This document shows positions 1-8,534 of a DNA stretch of 34,366 nt, piece after piece. This DNA comes from CAYPPG01 sp964412555 (GTDB lineage: Bacteria > Hinthialibacterota > Hinthialibacteria > Hinthialibacterales > Hinthialibacteraceae). Every line of letters begins with the position of its first letter. The first letter of the stretch is position 1. The translations under genes were made by a program, and so were the position numbers. The stretch is taken from NCBI GenBank assembly GCA_964412555.1, contig CAYPPG010000076.1, positions 1-34,366 of the forward strand, in the 5' to 3' direction. The notes below the pieces were generated by a model. The model saw nothing but the letters and a program-made list of their open reading frames with translations, made no database searches and had not been told where the DNA came from.

Positions 1-198
1 CATAACATGGTGATGGGTATATGGTAAATTGGACAACGTGCTTTCGGGAATTCGATGTTTTTTAACAGTTTCCGCCCACACTGATTCGGGATAAAAAATT
101 GTCTCAAATACTGAAAGCAAAGAAATGGCATTGATTTCAAACAGATGTATCAGCGGTCCTGCATCGGTAACTGCTACGCTTTTTTTTCCAGAGCCCAT
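1..198 (-). CDS. PIN-domain toxin-like protein, DUF3368-like (partial, runs off the left edge)
   Basis: Reading the minus strand from an ATG at 198 gives 66 residues that stay open to base 1. The N-terminus has a PIN-type start: a hydrophobic strand ending in VTDAGPLIHL, with the first catalytic Asp at residue 12, and then a YPESVWAE segment. This resembles DUF3368-type putative ribonuclease toxins. It overlaps the upstream antitoxin-like gene by 25 bp, with its start inside the end of that gene, which is a typical TA arrangement. Only the first half or so of the protein is visible, so the remaining PIN acidic residues cannot be checked. The alternative is an uncharacterised PIN protein of another subfamily. 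Confidence 0.7.
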   Translation of the reverse strand, partial: MGSGKKSVAVTDAGPLIHLFEINAISLLSVFETIFYPESVWAETVKKHRIPESTLSNLPYTHHHVM

Positions 199-428
199 GA
201 AAGATCTTCTTTTACAGCCTCGAGTTGTTTTTCCGCCAGTTCTACGAGATCGATCCCAACCAATTCGATTGCTTCATCACGGGAAATTTCATCGCGCAGA
301 TAACGAGCTAAAATTTGCTCTTTCCACATTTGCCGCAAACCGGTTTCGACGGCAATCGTTACAATTTCCGATTCCTCTTTTTGCATTTCCTGCTTCAGTA
401 TTTCTATATAGTCCAGTGTACTTTTCAT
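174..428 (-). CDS. Small antitoxin-like protein of a PIN TA pair (UPF0175-like)
   Basis: This is an 84-residue, charged, largely helical protein. Residues about 33-55 (WKEQILARYLRDEISRDEA, then a VG turn) resemble the helix-turn-helix-like segment of UPF0175-type antitoxins that accompany DUF3368 PIN proteins. It overlaps the PIN gene at its 3' end, so the two are probably translated together. If it behaves like other such antitoxins, it would bind and neutralise the PIN protein and may repress its own promoter in the gap at 429-646. No strong ribosome site is visible before the ATG at 428. Family assignment rests on pattern and context. Confidence 0.65.
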   Translation of the reverse strand: MKSTLDYIEILKQEMQKEESEIVTIAVETGLRQMWKEQILARYLRDEISRDEAIELVGIDLVELAEKQLEAVKEDLSWALEKKA

Positions 429-646
429 GAGCTATTTCTCAATCTACCAATTTTGGATCTTGCTACCTTGTAGTTCATGAAGACCAAATCACAATTATAT
501 TATACATTCAATTAACGTTACCGCTCAATAGACATTCGGAAATCCCCCAACCCCAAAATCCGTATTTCCCCCAATGTTTCATCTCATGATTTTTTCGTAA
601 TATGAATATGGAAGACCATGACATTCAAGAGACCGGAGGGAACATC

Positions 647-1531
647 ATGATAAGACAACGCCGCATTATCCGAATCGGGATGTTAACCGCATTCATTGCC
701 TTTTCATCCGTTTTCGCAACGATCCTATTGGATCACTTCACAAGCGGCGCTGCGAATCCCTGGGGGATCGAGTGTTCCGAAGAGAGCCGTTTACTATTGA
801 TCACGCATGCAGGAACTCATGAAATCAGTGTGATTCAACTACCACAGTTGATGGAACGGTTGCATGCATTACCGGCGTTCGAAAAACCAATCATGCCCGA
901 ATACGATAAACCGAAAATCAACCATTATGCAACCTATGGCAACCGCGCAACGGCCCGTAGCAATGTAGCCGGAGATCTTAATTTTCTTCGCGATATCCGG
1001 CAGCGTATGAAACTGACAGGATTGGGGCCGCGAGGGATCGCTGTCAAAGGAAATCGCGCTTATATCACGAACTACTTTTCCGGCAGTCTGGATTGCATCG
1101 ATTTCTCCCACGATAGGGATATCGAACCGACACCCATTTCACTTGGCAGTACCGGCCATCCAAGTCAAGAGCGATGGGGAGAATTCCTGTTCAACGATGC
1201 TTCGATCTGTTATCAAGGGTGGCAAAGCTGCGCCAGTTGTCATCCGGAAGGGGGGCAGGACGGGTTAAATTGGGATCTTCTCAATGATGGAATCGGTAAT
1301 CCGAAAAACACAAAAAGTCTGATTCTCTCCCATCGCACCCCGCCGGTGATGAGCACCGGTGTCCGCTCCCTTGCGGAACTATGGCGAACGGCGCCGTATC
1401 TTCATGACGGGCGGGCGGCTAACTTACAAGAATTGCTGACCATCTACAATCCTGAAGACCGCCACGGCGTAACATCCCATCTTACTCCGAAAGAGATCGA
1501 TGATTTAACGGCTTTTTTGCTTTCAATCTAA
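647..1531 (+). CDS. Shortened propeller-cytochrome c protein (single CxxCH)
   Basis: I chose the ATG at 647 (294 residues) because GGAGGG lies six bases upstream; an in-frame ATG at 602 lacks a ribosome site. Residues 7-28 form a signal anchor or signal peptide. Residues about 37-150 carry two propeller-like strands (NPWGIECSEESRLLLITHAG and GPRGIAVKGNRAYI). The haem motif CASCH is at 195-199, with Met235 in PPVMSTG as a possible axial ligand. The end (WRTAPYLHDGRAANLQELL) matches the last part of di-haem, peroxidase-like cytochromes. Relatives I know are roughly twice as long and carry a second CxxCH before that end segment. Here the first haem domain runs straight into the tail, so an internal deletion is likely. 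It may be a functional mini-cytochrome or a decaying gene; the reading frame is intact. Confidence 0.75.
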   Translation: MIRQRRIIRIGMLTAFIAFSSVFATILLDHFTSGAANPWGIECSEESRLLLITHAGTHEISVIQLPQLMERLHALPAFEKPIMPEYDKPKINHYATYGNRATARSNVAGDLNFLRDIRQRMKLTGLGPRGIAVKGNRAYITNYFSGSLDCIDFSHDRDIEPTPISLGSTGHPSQERWGEFLFNDASICYQGWQSCASCHPEGGQDGLNWDLLNDGIGNPKNTKSLILSHRTPPVMSTGVRSLAELWRTAPYLHDGRAANLQELLTIYNPEDRHGVTSHLTPKEIDDLTAFLLSI

Positions 1532-1582
1532 GGCTACTCGATCTAAGGCGAGAAGGAGTTGGTGGATATAGTAAAAATTTAT

Positions 1583-3115
1583 TTAGGCGATCTTCAATTC
1601 AATTGCCGAAACAGAAGCAGCCGGAACAGACCAATGAGGATTAGCCGGAAACGCTTTTTCACGAATGGACAGTTCATCCGCATTGTTCGCATTGATCTCA
1701 AATTCCGGCTCAGTACAAATTTCATAGACTTTTCCGGAAATAATTCTGCGTCCATCTATCGCAATCCGACAGTCAACGGACTGCGTCCGTTTTGTATTCA
1801 CGACATGCAGGAACACTCGATTGTCGGTTCTGCTGGCGGTGATATCCAAGCCGTCAGGATTACGGATCACTTTAATAAATTGTTTGCCGGAATGATGGCG
1901 GTAAAGTTGCATAACCCGTGCGACCGGCATTAAAAATGCTTTACGCCGTCCGTTTGGAACGGGGATCATCACGGCATTGACCATCCAGCGTGTCCCGCAA
2001 AAATCCGCCACCGTAGCCATCTTCAACAAATCCCCATGCCGCTCATGTACATTTAGCAACCGTGCATACGAAACTCCTGCCGCCCACGTCGATAAGACTT
2101 CACAGCGGTTTCGACCCGGGATGGTATAATGGCATTCCGTCATCGCGATCGGCAAGGGATTGTCTTTGATCTCTTCCCGCGCGCGCATGATTTTGTTTTC
2201 ATGCGTAACATACGCTTGCATCAATTGCTCCCAGGTTCTGTCGGGATCTTTCCGAAATTCATTCCAGGCGAGTACCGGCGGTTTGCTGTCGGGATTGTAC
2301 ATATGATGGATCGCGATAAAATCCAAATACTCACCCGCTCCCTCGATCATCTTTTTTCCCCATCCGGAATCTCCCCAGCCGATGAGTTGAATCGACGGAT
2401 CGGCTTCTTTCATTGCTCGTGCGAATTCAATTGTTTTCTTAACACCTGTTTCTACATCGAATCCGTTCCGGTCATAGGAAGTTTCGTTTCCGATTTGCCA
2501 ATACTTGACGTTGTACGGTTCCTTGACGCCGTGCCGGATGCGCATGGCATTGCCGGGATTGTTGCAATAATCCACCCATTCCGCTGCTTCCTGTGCATCT
2601 CCCCAGCGCCGATCTCCATTCGGAAGGGTTGCCCATTGTTGCCGTCCGTCAGATTCGAAATTGACCGTCAACAACGGTTCGGCTCCGACTTGGCGGCAAA
2701 AGCCGGCGAATTCGTGCGTTCCCACCTGATTCGGTTCCACACCACCCCACAACAGATTCAACATCGGTTTCCGCGATTCCCGCGGTCCGACTCCTTCTTT
2801 CCATTTGTAGTATGAACTTAGGCACCCTCCCCAGCGGACCATCGTCGGACCCAATGCCTTGGTCGTTTCTATCACATCTTCCCGCCAGGCATTCTCCAAA
2901 TAATCCCAAGCCGCCGAGACCGAACCATCCGTCGTTCCCAGCGGCTCCATGAACTGTAAGTAAAGATACGGTGATAATTCAAACAGCGGTTCCGGATTGA
3001 CACGGATCAACTTTTCCGAATCCCCATAGGAGTGCTCTCCACTTAATATCGTTGCTGCCAAAGTTCCTGTACCCGCTTTCAAAAAATCCCGCCTTGATTG
3101 GTTTTCATGGGTCAT
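1583..3115 (-). CDS. Tat-exported GH51-like alpha-L-arabinofuranosidase
   Basis: The protein has 510 residues. The N-terminus carries a twin-arginine signal (SRRDFLKAG at 7-15, followed by a small-residue hydrophobic stretch), so export after folding is likely. The body looks like a (beta/alpha)8 clan-A glycosidase of the GH51 type. MVRWGG lies at 92-97, the acid/base candidate is Glu211 in WQIGNE, and the nucleophile candidate is Glu327 in IAMTECHY. The last 100 residues look like a beta-sandwich. It would trim arabinose or related side chains from plant-type polysaccharides, though the substrate is inferred. The start codon overlaps the stop of the PIN toxin gene by 4 bp (ATGA), with AGGTGA just upstream, so it is probably translated from the TA transcript. 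This is an unusual partnership. Confidence 0.8.
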   Translation of the reverse strand: MTHENQSRRDFLKAGTGTLAATILSGEHSYGDSEKLIRVNPEPLFELSPYLYLQFMEPLGTTDGSVSAAWDYLENAWREDVIETTKALGPTMVRWGGCLSSYYKWKEGVGPRESRKPMLNLLWGGVEPNQVGTHEFAGFCRQVGAEPLLTVNFESDGRQQWATLPNGDRRWGDAQEAAEWVDYCNNPGNAMRIRHGVKEPYNVKYWQIGNETSYDRNGFDVETGVKKTIEFARAMKEADPSIQLIGWGDSGWGKKMIEGAGEYLDFIAIHHMYNPDSKPPVLAWNEFRKDPDRTWEQLMQAYVTHENKIMRAREEIKDNPLPIAMTECHYTIPGRNRCEVLSTWAAGVSYARLLNVHERHGDLLKMATVADFCGTRWMVNAVMIPVPNGRRKAFLMPVARVMQLYRHHSGKQFIKVIRNPDGLDITASRTDNRVFLHVVNTKRTQSVDCRIAIDGRRIISGKVYEICTEPEFEINANNADELSIREKAFPANPHWSVPAASVSAIELKIA

Positions 3116-3549
3116 GATGATTCACCTGCATTCAAATTTCCGATCCACTTAATCCGATGATTCAATGATACATTTTCTAAAGCATGTACAAGCCTTTGAT
3201 CTCCTGTAATAAGTGGTCTGTTTAGTGCTTCCGCTAATCCTACGAATAGTGCATCGTAATAGGAACAACCAATAGCATATGCCAATGTAAATGCCGGATT
3301 CATTAACGGTTCATCCGGATGCCATAGAATCGGAGTTTGCCGTAGCGCTTGTCGAATCCATTCCGCAGTGTTGAAATTCAATTCTTTTCGCCGAATCCGT
3401 TTTGTAAGGACACTATCGGTTTCGATAAGTAGATATAAAGGAGCATGAAGCGTGTATGTACCATTCAATAGTTTACCTGCATCAGATGAATTCTCTTCAT
3501 TGAGATACCATTTTGCTACAACGCTTGTGTCGATTACAAATTCACTCAA
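3112..3549 (-). CDS. VapC/FitB-type PIN-domain toxin
   Basis: This is a 145-residue PIN ribonuclease of the type II TA class. DTS at residues 7-9 gives the first acidic residue. LLIETDSVL gives the conserved Glu, SYYDALFVGLAE the central Asp, and ITGDQRL the last Asp, so the catalytic set appears complete. It would cleave RNA when freed from its partner. It overlaps the upstream ribbon-helix-helix antitoxin gene by 4 bp (3546-3549) and the downstream glycosidase gene by 4 bp (3112-3115). I am confident of the family but not of the RNA target. Confidence 0.88.
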   Translation of the reverse strand: MSEFVIDTSVVAKWYLNEENSSDAGKLLNGTYTLHAPLYLLIETDSVLTKRIRRKELNFNTAEWIRQALRQTPILWHPDEPLMNPAFTLAYAIGCSYYDALFVGLAEALNRPLITGDQRLVHALENVSLNHRIKWIGNLNAGESS

Positions 3550-3776
3550 CGATCTCTATCCTCACGAATAAGATCAACACTGTTTGAAAAAGTCTTATCA
3601 CCTAGTTTACACCGAATTTGATTCGCTACCTTTCGTGCCCGATCATAATCTGCCCGCGTTGCGTCTTCCAAAATTCCTTTCACTTCCGATTGCAATGAAC
3701 GACCGGATGCATGCGCTCTTTTTTTGAGTCGTTCGACAACATCCGGATCTAAATTTCGGACGAGAATTTGAGCCAT
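3546..3776 (-). CDS. FitA/VapB-like ribbon-helix-helix antitoxin
   Basis: I start this gene at the ATG at 3776 (76 residues, beginning MAQILVRNLDPDVVERLKKR) because TAAGGAG lies about seven bases upstream. A longer reading frame adds ten residues without a better site. The N-terminus is a classic ribbon-helix-helix DNA-binding fold: strand ILVRNLD, helix DVVERLKKRAHASG, then SLQSEVKGILEDA, as in FitA. The C-terminal half should wrap around the PIN toxin encoded next. Autorepression is expected; palindromic sites lie 22-42 bp upstream of the start (see 3798-3818). Confidence 0.85.
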   Translation of the reverse strand: MAQILVRNLDPDVVERLKKRAHASGRSLQSEVKGILEDATRADYDRARKVANQIRCKLGDKTFSNSVDLIREDRDR

Positions 3777-3797
3777 TCTTGAACTCCTTAAAAAAGA

Positions 3798-3818
3798 TGA
3801 TAGCAATATGCTAGCATA
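3798..3818 (-). promoter_or_regulatory. Candidate operator of the FitAB-like TA operon
   Basis: A perfect 12-bp palindrome, TATGCTAGCATA (3807-3818), is followed three bases on by TGCTATCA (minus strand, 3805-3798). The two sites therefore form TGCTAGCA and TGCTATCA in direct orientation, 11 bases apart. From memory, TGCTATCA is close to the half-site bound by gonococcal FitAB. The location, 22-42 bp before the antitoxin start, suits an autorepression operator overlapping a promoter. No footprint or alignment supports this yet. Confidence 0.5.
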
Positions 3819-3971
3819 AAATTTCAGTAAGGAAAAGTATTTTTATTGGCAAGAGTAGTGCAAGATCGCTTTTTGCATCATTTTTTATTTTCTGAAATAC
3901 AGTTCCCCCCCTCTCGATAAGCTGTCTAGTATAATAAACTCATCAATACTCAATCAAAACTCAATCAAAAC

Positions 3972-6900
3972 TCACTCACCTTTCAAACAGATGAGTTTCC
4001 CATCCATCGTCGATACAAACCACTTGCCATCCGCCGCGATCATCCCGTCCAACACCGGTGTTGAATCCAGATTGTATTCTGCAACGGTTTCTCCGTTTTC
4101 TGTCGAGATCGCCTGTAAAACAGCGCCTTTTTGCCCTTTATAGGCAGCTTGTGCGGCTTCCAAATCCTGCGTGCGATCCGGTAGAGTTAGTAATTCCGGG
4201 GGACCAGCCACAAAAAGGGTATCGTCGGCCAGCACCATTGCCCGTACGACGATATTCATTGGTTGAGACCACTTGCATGCAACTTGTTTTTGTTCGCGCC
4301 CTCTACGTCTCTGCTCCGTTGTCAGTGTAATTACTTCCGGTTCTTTATCAGTGGCAAAAAGGCGATAATGTGTTGTTCCTCGTCCCCGGCTGTCACTTTC
4401 GGGTGGTGGCCATGGTAGGAGTGGATCTTGTAGACCGACATGGCTTCCATGAGTCGCATATTGTCCCAACCGTCCGAATGCATAGATGGTCGAGTCATCT
4501 ACAACCAACAACCGGCCTGCCGGCTTCGTGTTACCAATATTTGGCCATGATCCCCAACCGCTTTGCATATCTGTGCCAAAAACCCAATAGGTGCGGTGCC
4601 ACCAGGAATCATCCATAAATCCTGCCGGGCTGAATAAATGAGGAACATTCGGTTCCAGTTTCTCTCCATTTTTATCGAATCGCGTATGCCGCATGTACAC
4701 ATATTCACCGTCAGACGATAACACGTCAGGCAATGCACCCGGAATATTCACGCCATGTGCCGTATCCTGCGGCGGTAGTCCCGTCTGCGGATCGCGATGA
4801 TTGATGCATTTCTGCGATAGCATTTCGCCTGTTTCCGGATTCAACTTGTAGAGATAAAGTCCCCCGTCGATGTAGGACGAACGGCCGGCAACCACATACG
4901 CGGATGCACCGGAATCCTCTTCGACAACTAAAACATTTCCCGGTACCGGCCAAACCGATTCGAGTTGCCCATAGGCAACAATGCGCTGATCCACCGGCGC
5001 TGCCCGGAACCGCCAAGCGAGTTTACCGTCGGAAGCGCGTAAACAGTACACATAGCCATCCGCAGAACCGAACAGAATTCGTTCTTGCCAAAAAGTCGGT
5101 GGGCTGTCTACTCGTCCACCGGCGGTGTAGCTCCAAAGTACACTACCGTTTTCAGCATCTAACGCATAGACCTGATGCGAATCGATTGCCGCAGTGAAAA
5201 TTTTTCCATCAGCAGCAGTGGGAGGAGTCAATTTACCGCCTAGTTCTCTTTCCCAGCCATTTTTCACTTTGGCGGGCATCGAAGTTTTAATTTTTCCGCT
5301 TCGGCCTGGATCATGCCGGTACGTGGGCCAGGATTCGTTATCGTTTGCTTGTGTATCGGATTCATTGTCAATCTTGCCGAATGCAGGTCCTTTTTCCAAT
5401 CGCTCTCCTTTTACCGGAACGGACATCGCGTTTCTTCCGCTTTGTTGGGAGGAAAGAGCGATGAAGCCGTTGAGTTTCGCTTCGATAAAACAGGCGCAGG
5501 AATGCGGGGGAACATACAACAAACCGTTACTTGGCATAATACCGTATTGACACGTGCCGCGAATCCAATGGTTGGCGATCACATTGCCGGTATCGACATC
5601 GAGATATTCCACACCGGAGCGCCCCATGAGTAGATACTCATCCGTCGCTTTGTTGCGGTAGCAGCGATGATGCCCGAATCCAAATGTATAAAATTCGTGG
5701 TCCGGTGGACGCTCTCGTTTCACTTCGCCGGTTTTCACATCACGGGCATTGGTGATTCCAGGCTGTTTTGAGCGAACTAGTTTTCCGGTCCATACTAGAT
5801 CATCCACTATCAATACATCCGTCGGAGCATTGTACGTTTCCTGACAGGGGCATCGCCACAGTTCTTCTCCTGTTTTGGCGGAATAAGCAATCAGTTCTCC
5901 GCTAGGAGCTTCCCCCCCGCGGCTGCTCGGATTCCATTCAATTTGTTCCGGCCGTTGATCCACTTCGGAAGGCTCCGGTCCTTTTCGATCCGCCGATAAA
6001 ACCACCCCATCATGGACAACAAGCGTGGGAGTCGACCACCCCCATCGTTGTTTAACCAAAGGACGAGACGTGCACCATTGAACATCTCCGGTTTTGGCAT
6101 CCAAACATAGAATATTGTCAGGATTTTGGAAATATGCACATCCTTCGGCAATTGCCAAGGTCAAAGGCATGATCTCATTTGTATCCTTATCTGCTTTTTG
6201 CCATAATAAATCACCTGTTTCCGCTTGGATCGCCAAAAGTTTCTTTTGACGGGGCGGGGGGCTGGCGCTACGGCGTTTTTTGAGTTCCGAAATATCCATC
6301 TCCCCCGTAACAAGATACAAGACTCCGTCAGAGTAAAGAATTTCAAGTGTCCCGTCAGTGCCTTCATAGGTTTTGATACATTCACCGGTGGCTCCATCCA
6401 GCAAAGTCAGCGGTTCACCATAACCCAACGTCGCATAAATTCGATCATCGATAGCGATCAACCGGCGATGCAATTCCGGCGGGCCGCTGCGAAAACCGCG
6501 TAGATGACCTTCCCACGGGCCGATCTCTTTTTTCCATAATAGAACGCCGTTATAGGCATCTCGGGCAATCATCATCCATTGGGGTGGTAAAGCCAAAGCT
6601 GCAGTGGGTCCTTCATCCGCAATATAATAAATTCTTCCTCCCGCCGATACTGCCGCACTCATGCTTGCCAAATGATCGTGGCTTCTAGCGGTTTTGGGTT
6701 CCCCTATCCATCGCATAAAATTGGGGTAACCGACCGCGGTGTCGTGAGAGACGGCGTTGTTCGAAGCGTCATAGAGAAAATGCGTCCATTCGTCCATTTC
6801 TTCCGGACGCGGCTTGATCGATTTTGTCCATGTTTCGCCTTGACGAATATAAGCAACTCCGTTTGGAGCAAGTACCCGCATGATTTCTGTCTTCGAGATA

Positions 6901-7277
6901 TTTCCCATATTTTCCGCTACCAGCAGATTGACCATATTGTCCGCATACGGTAATCGGTTACCGGCCAAATAGTCGGCGGTGACAGAACCATATAAACCGA
7001 GGGATTGAAAATAATCTCTTGCTTTTTTGACATTCCTTGAATCGGAATCAATGCCATGAATGAGATAACTATCATTTTTATGAAAAGCGGCAGTCAATTT
7101 TCCATCGTTGCATCCGAGATGAACGATAAGTCCTCCTTTTACACCGGTATCCTGTAAAATTTTGTCCGCCGTTGGGTCAACAGATGCGGAACTCCCAGAT
7201 TCTATTCCTCCCACAAGAAGAATGGCTATGATCACAAAATAAGTGATACCAAACCGAAACCGTTTGTTTACGATCAT
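3972..7277 (-). CDS. Exported methyltransferase-like / PQQ-type beta-propeller fusion protein
   Basis: The protein has 1101 residues. Residues 11-31 form a signal peptide. Residues about 38-150 have a class I SAM-methyltransferase pattern: IVHLGCNDGKLTAAF (motif I), HGIDSDSRNVKKAR, LPYADNMVNLLVAENM and the LAPNGVAYI turn. From about 165 to the end there are repeated PQQ/WD-like blades, for example ARDAYNGVLLWKKE, AKTGEELWRC, ALDAENGSVLWSYTAGG and CLRASDGKLAWRFRA. This fusion is a family I recognise from Planctomycetota-type genomes, where its role is unknown. The start is well supported by GGGAGG seven bases upstream. A SAM enzyme would lack cofactor outside the cytoplasm, so the first domain may be structural or bind another ligand. 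It sits alone, with its own leader region at 7278-7500. Confidence 0.82.
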   Translation of the reverse strand: MIVNKRFRFGITYFVIIAILLVGGIESGSSASVDPTADKILQDTGVKGGLIVHLGCNDGKLTAAFHKNDSYLIHGIDSDSRNVKKARDYFQSLGLYGSVTADYLAGNRLPYADNMVNLLVAENMGNISKTEIMRVLAPNGVAYIRQGETWTKSIKPRPEEMDEWTHFLYDASNNAVSHDTAVGYPNFMRWIGEPKTARSHDHLASMSAAVSAGGRIYYIADEGPTAALALPPQWMMIARDAYNGVLLWKKEIGPWEGHLRGFRSGPPELHRRLIAIDDRIYATLGYGEPLTLLDGATGECIKTYEGTDGTLEILYSDGVLYLVTGEMDISELKKRRSASPPPRQKKLLAIQAETGDLLWQKADKDTNEIMPLTLAIAEGCAYFQNPDNILCLDAKTGDVQWCTSRPLVKQRWGWSTPTLVVHDGVVLSADRKGPEPSEVDQRPEQIEWNPSSRGGEAPSGELIAYSAKTGEELWRCPCQETYNAPTDVLIVDDLVWTGKLVRSKQPGITNARDVKTGEVKRERPPDHEFYTFGFGHHRCYRNKATDEYLLMGRSGVEYLDVDTGNVIANHWIRGTCQYGIMPSNGLLYVPPHSCACFIEAKLNGFIALSSQQSGRNAMSVPVKGERLEKGPAFGKIDNESDTQANDNESWPTYRHDPGRSGKIKTSMPAKVKNGWERELGGKLTPPTAADGKIFTAAIDSHQVYALDAENGSVLWSYTAGGRVDSPPTFWQERILFGSADGYVYCLRASDGKLAWRFRAAPVDQRIVAYGQLESVWPVPGNVLVVEEDSGASAYVVAGRSSYIDGGLYLYKLNPETGEMLSQKCINHRDPQTGLPPQDTAHGVNIPGALPDVLSSDGEYVYMRHTRFDKNGEKLEPNVPHLFSPAGFMDDSWWHRTYWVFGTDMQSGWGSWPNIGNTKPAGRLLVVDDSTIYAFGRLGQYATHGSHVGLQDPLLPWPPPESDSRGRGTTHYRLFATDKEPEVITLTTEQRRRGREQKQVACKWSQPMNIVVRAMVLADDTLFVAGPPELLTLPDRTQDLEAAQAAYKGQKGAVLQAISTENGETVAEYNLDSTPVLDGMIAADGKWFVSTMDGKLICLKGE

Positions 7278-7500
7278 TGTTTAACCTCCCAAACTTGATG
7301 GTATGAATGCATATATAATAAAGCACCACTAGAATTACCTTCTCCCATGATAGCATGATTCGTATTCCTTGTAACTATGTCATTATGATCTCGGCTATAA
7401 GGCAAGCATTCCTCTTATGCCATAGATGAAGGCAGGACGATTGCTCTCCCCTCACAATAGATGATTTCGGTTAATGTAATAAATCGTAGTGAAAGAGAAC

Positions 7501-7526
7501 AAAAAGGGCACGGATTATCCGTGCCC
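7501..7526 (-). terminator. Intrinsic terminator of the PaoABC-like operon
   Basis: A near-perfect hairpin at 7506-7526 (GGGCACGGA, three-base loop, TCCGTGCCC) is followed on the minus strand by five T residues at 7505-7501. It lies 32 bp after the stop of the last operon gene at 7558 and should end its transcript before the downstream propeller gene. Confidence 0.9.
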
Positions 7527-7557
7527 GAAGTAGCGAGAATTGTTTCTTAAGGAATTT

Positions 7558-8529
7558 TTATCCAACCAGTTTTAAGATCGCCCGCATGACCAATGTTTTT
7601 GTCAGAGGGATCTTATACTCATTCTCGGCAAGCGCTACGGCTCCATCGACTGCTGCTTCCGCCGCTTGTTGAGCGACGGCTTCATCGATCATCTTTCCGT
7701 TAAGTGCTTCTTCCGCTTTTTCCGCGCGCCATGGTTTCGGTGCGACACCGCCCAATACAATACTCGCTTTCTTACAGCGTTTCCCATCAAGTTCCAGAAC
7801 TGCCGCGACGGCGGAAATCGCCCAGTCGTAGCTATCCCTCTCTCGGAATTTGATATACGTGCTCTTGCATTCACTCGCTGGAATCTCGACTGCTGTTATC
7901 ATCTCGTTCGGTTGAAGCACATTTTCCGGTAAGAGGCGTTCGGAAGGCAGCGTGAAGAATTTGTCACACGCAATTTCCTGTTCCCCGTCTTTACCGAGCA
8001 CATGAATGGTTGCTCCTAAAGCCACCAATGCAGTCGCACAGTCGGAAGGATGCACATAATACGCCGGGCCACCACCGAAGATAGCGTGATATCGATTTCG
8101 GCCGGACAATGCGTAACAAATCGCACCGCCCTTCTTTAGACAGGGATATGCTTCGCTTCGATAATACCAACAGCGTGGCCGTTGGCACAAATTGCCGCCG
8201 ATTGTTCCTTGATTGCGAATCTGCGGCGAACCGACCTCACCGGCAGCTTCGGCGAGCACCGTATGTTTCGCCAAAATATCACCATTGGCCGCTATATCGG
8301 AGATCGTAGACGCGGCGCCAATTTTCACGGATCCCCTGTCTGCATTGATGTAGTACAGTTCATCCAGATCACCGATGTTGATCAATTTCTCGGCTGAGGT
8401 GATATGTTCTTTCAGTTCGGTCAGGATGTCCTGGCCACCTGCGATTAATCTCGTTTTTTTCGGATCATCACTCAAAAGCGAAACCGCTTCCTTCGCGGAT
8501 GTTGCTTGTACGTATTGGAATTGATCCAT
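7558..8529 (-). CDS. paoB: Molybdenum hydroxylase FAD subunit with extra Fe-S insert (PaoB/YagS-like)
   Basis: This is a 323-residue subunit of the xanthine-dehydrogenase family that carries FAD between the iron-sulfur and molybdenum subunits. The FAD loop LIAGGQDIL is at 28-36 and NQGTIGGNL at 107-114. Right after it comes a cysteine-rich insert with Cys115, Cys120, Cys130 and Cys138 (CQRPRCWYY ... C ... C). This insert is typical of YagS/PaoB and 4-hydroxybenzoyl-CoA reductase beta subunits, where four cysteines hold a [4Fe-4S] cluster. The CO-dehydrogenase flavoprotein C-terminal domain follows. It starts 5 bp after the large-subunit stop, with a ribosome site (GGGAAGGAGGGG) built into that gene's last codons. 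The symbol is by resemblance; the substrate is not shown. Confidence 0.85.
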   Translation of the reverse strand: MDQFQYVQATSAKEAVSLLSDDPKKTRLIAGGQDILTELKEHITSAEKLINIGDLDELYYINADRGSVKIGAASTISDIAANGDILAKHTVLAEAAGEVGSPQIRNQGTIGGNLCQRPRCWYYRSEAYPCLKKGGAICYALSGRNRYHAIFGGGPAYYVHPSDCATALVALGATIHVLGKDGEQEIACDKFFTLPSERLLPENVLQPNEMITAVEIPASECKSTYIKFRERDSYDWAISAVAAVLELDGKRCKKASIVLGGVAPKPWRAEKAEEALNGKMIDEAVAQQAAEAAVDGAVALAENEYKIPLTKTLVMRAILKLVG

Positions 8530-8534
8530 GATGT

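Noticed and set aside
602..646. Longer N-terminus of the cytochrome gene from the ATG at 602
   Set aside because: The ATG at 647 has a strong, well-spaced ribosome site and leads directly into the signal sequence; the upstream 15 codons look like leader.
2129..2815. A 228-codon open frame on the plus strand
   Set aside because: It is antisense to the GH51-like gene, which is clearly the coding strand.
3948..3980. Tandem 11-bp units (ACTCAATCAAA) at the end of the PQQ-propeller gene
   Set aside because: There are only two exact units and one decayed unit over the stop codon; this looks like simple slippage with no evident role.
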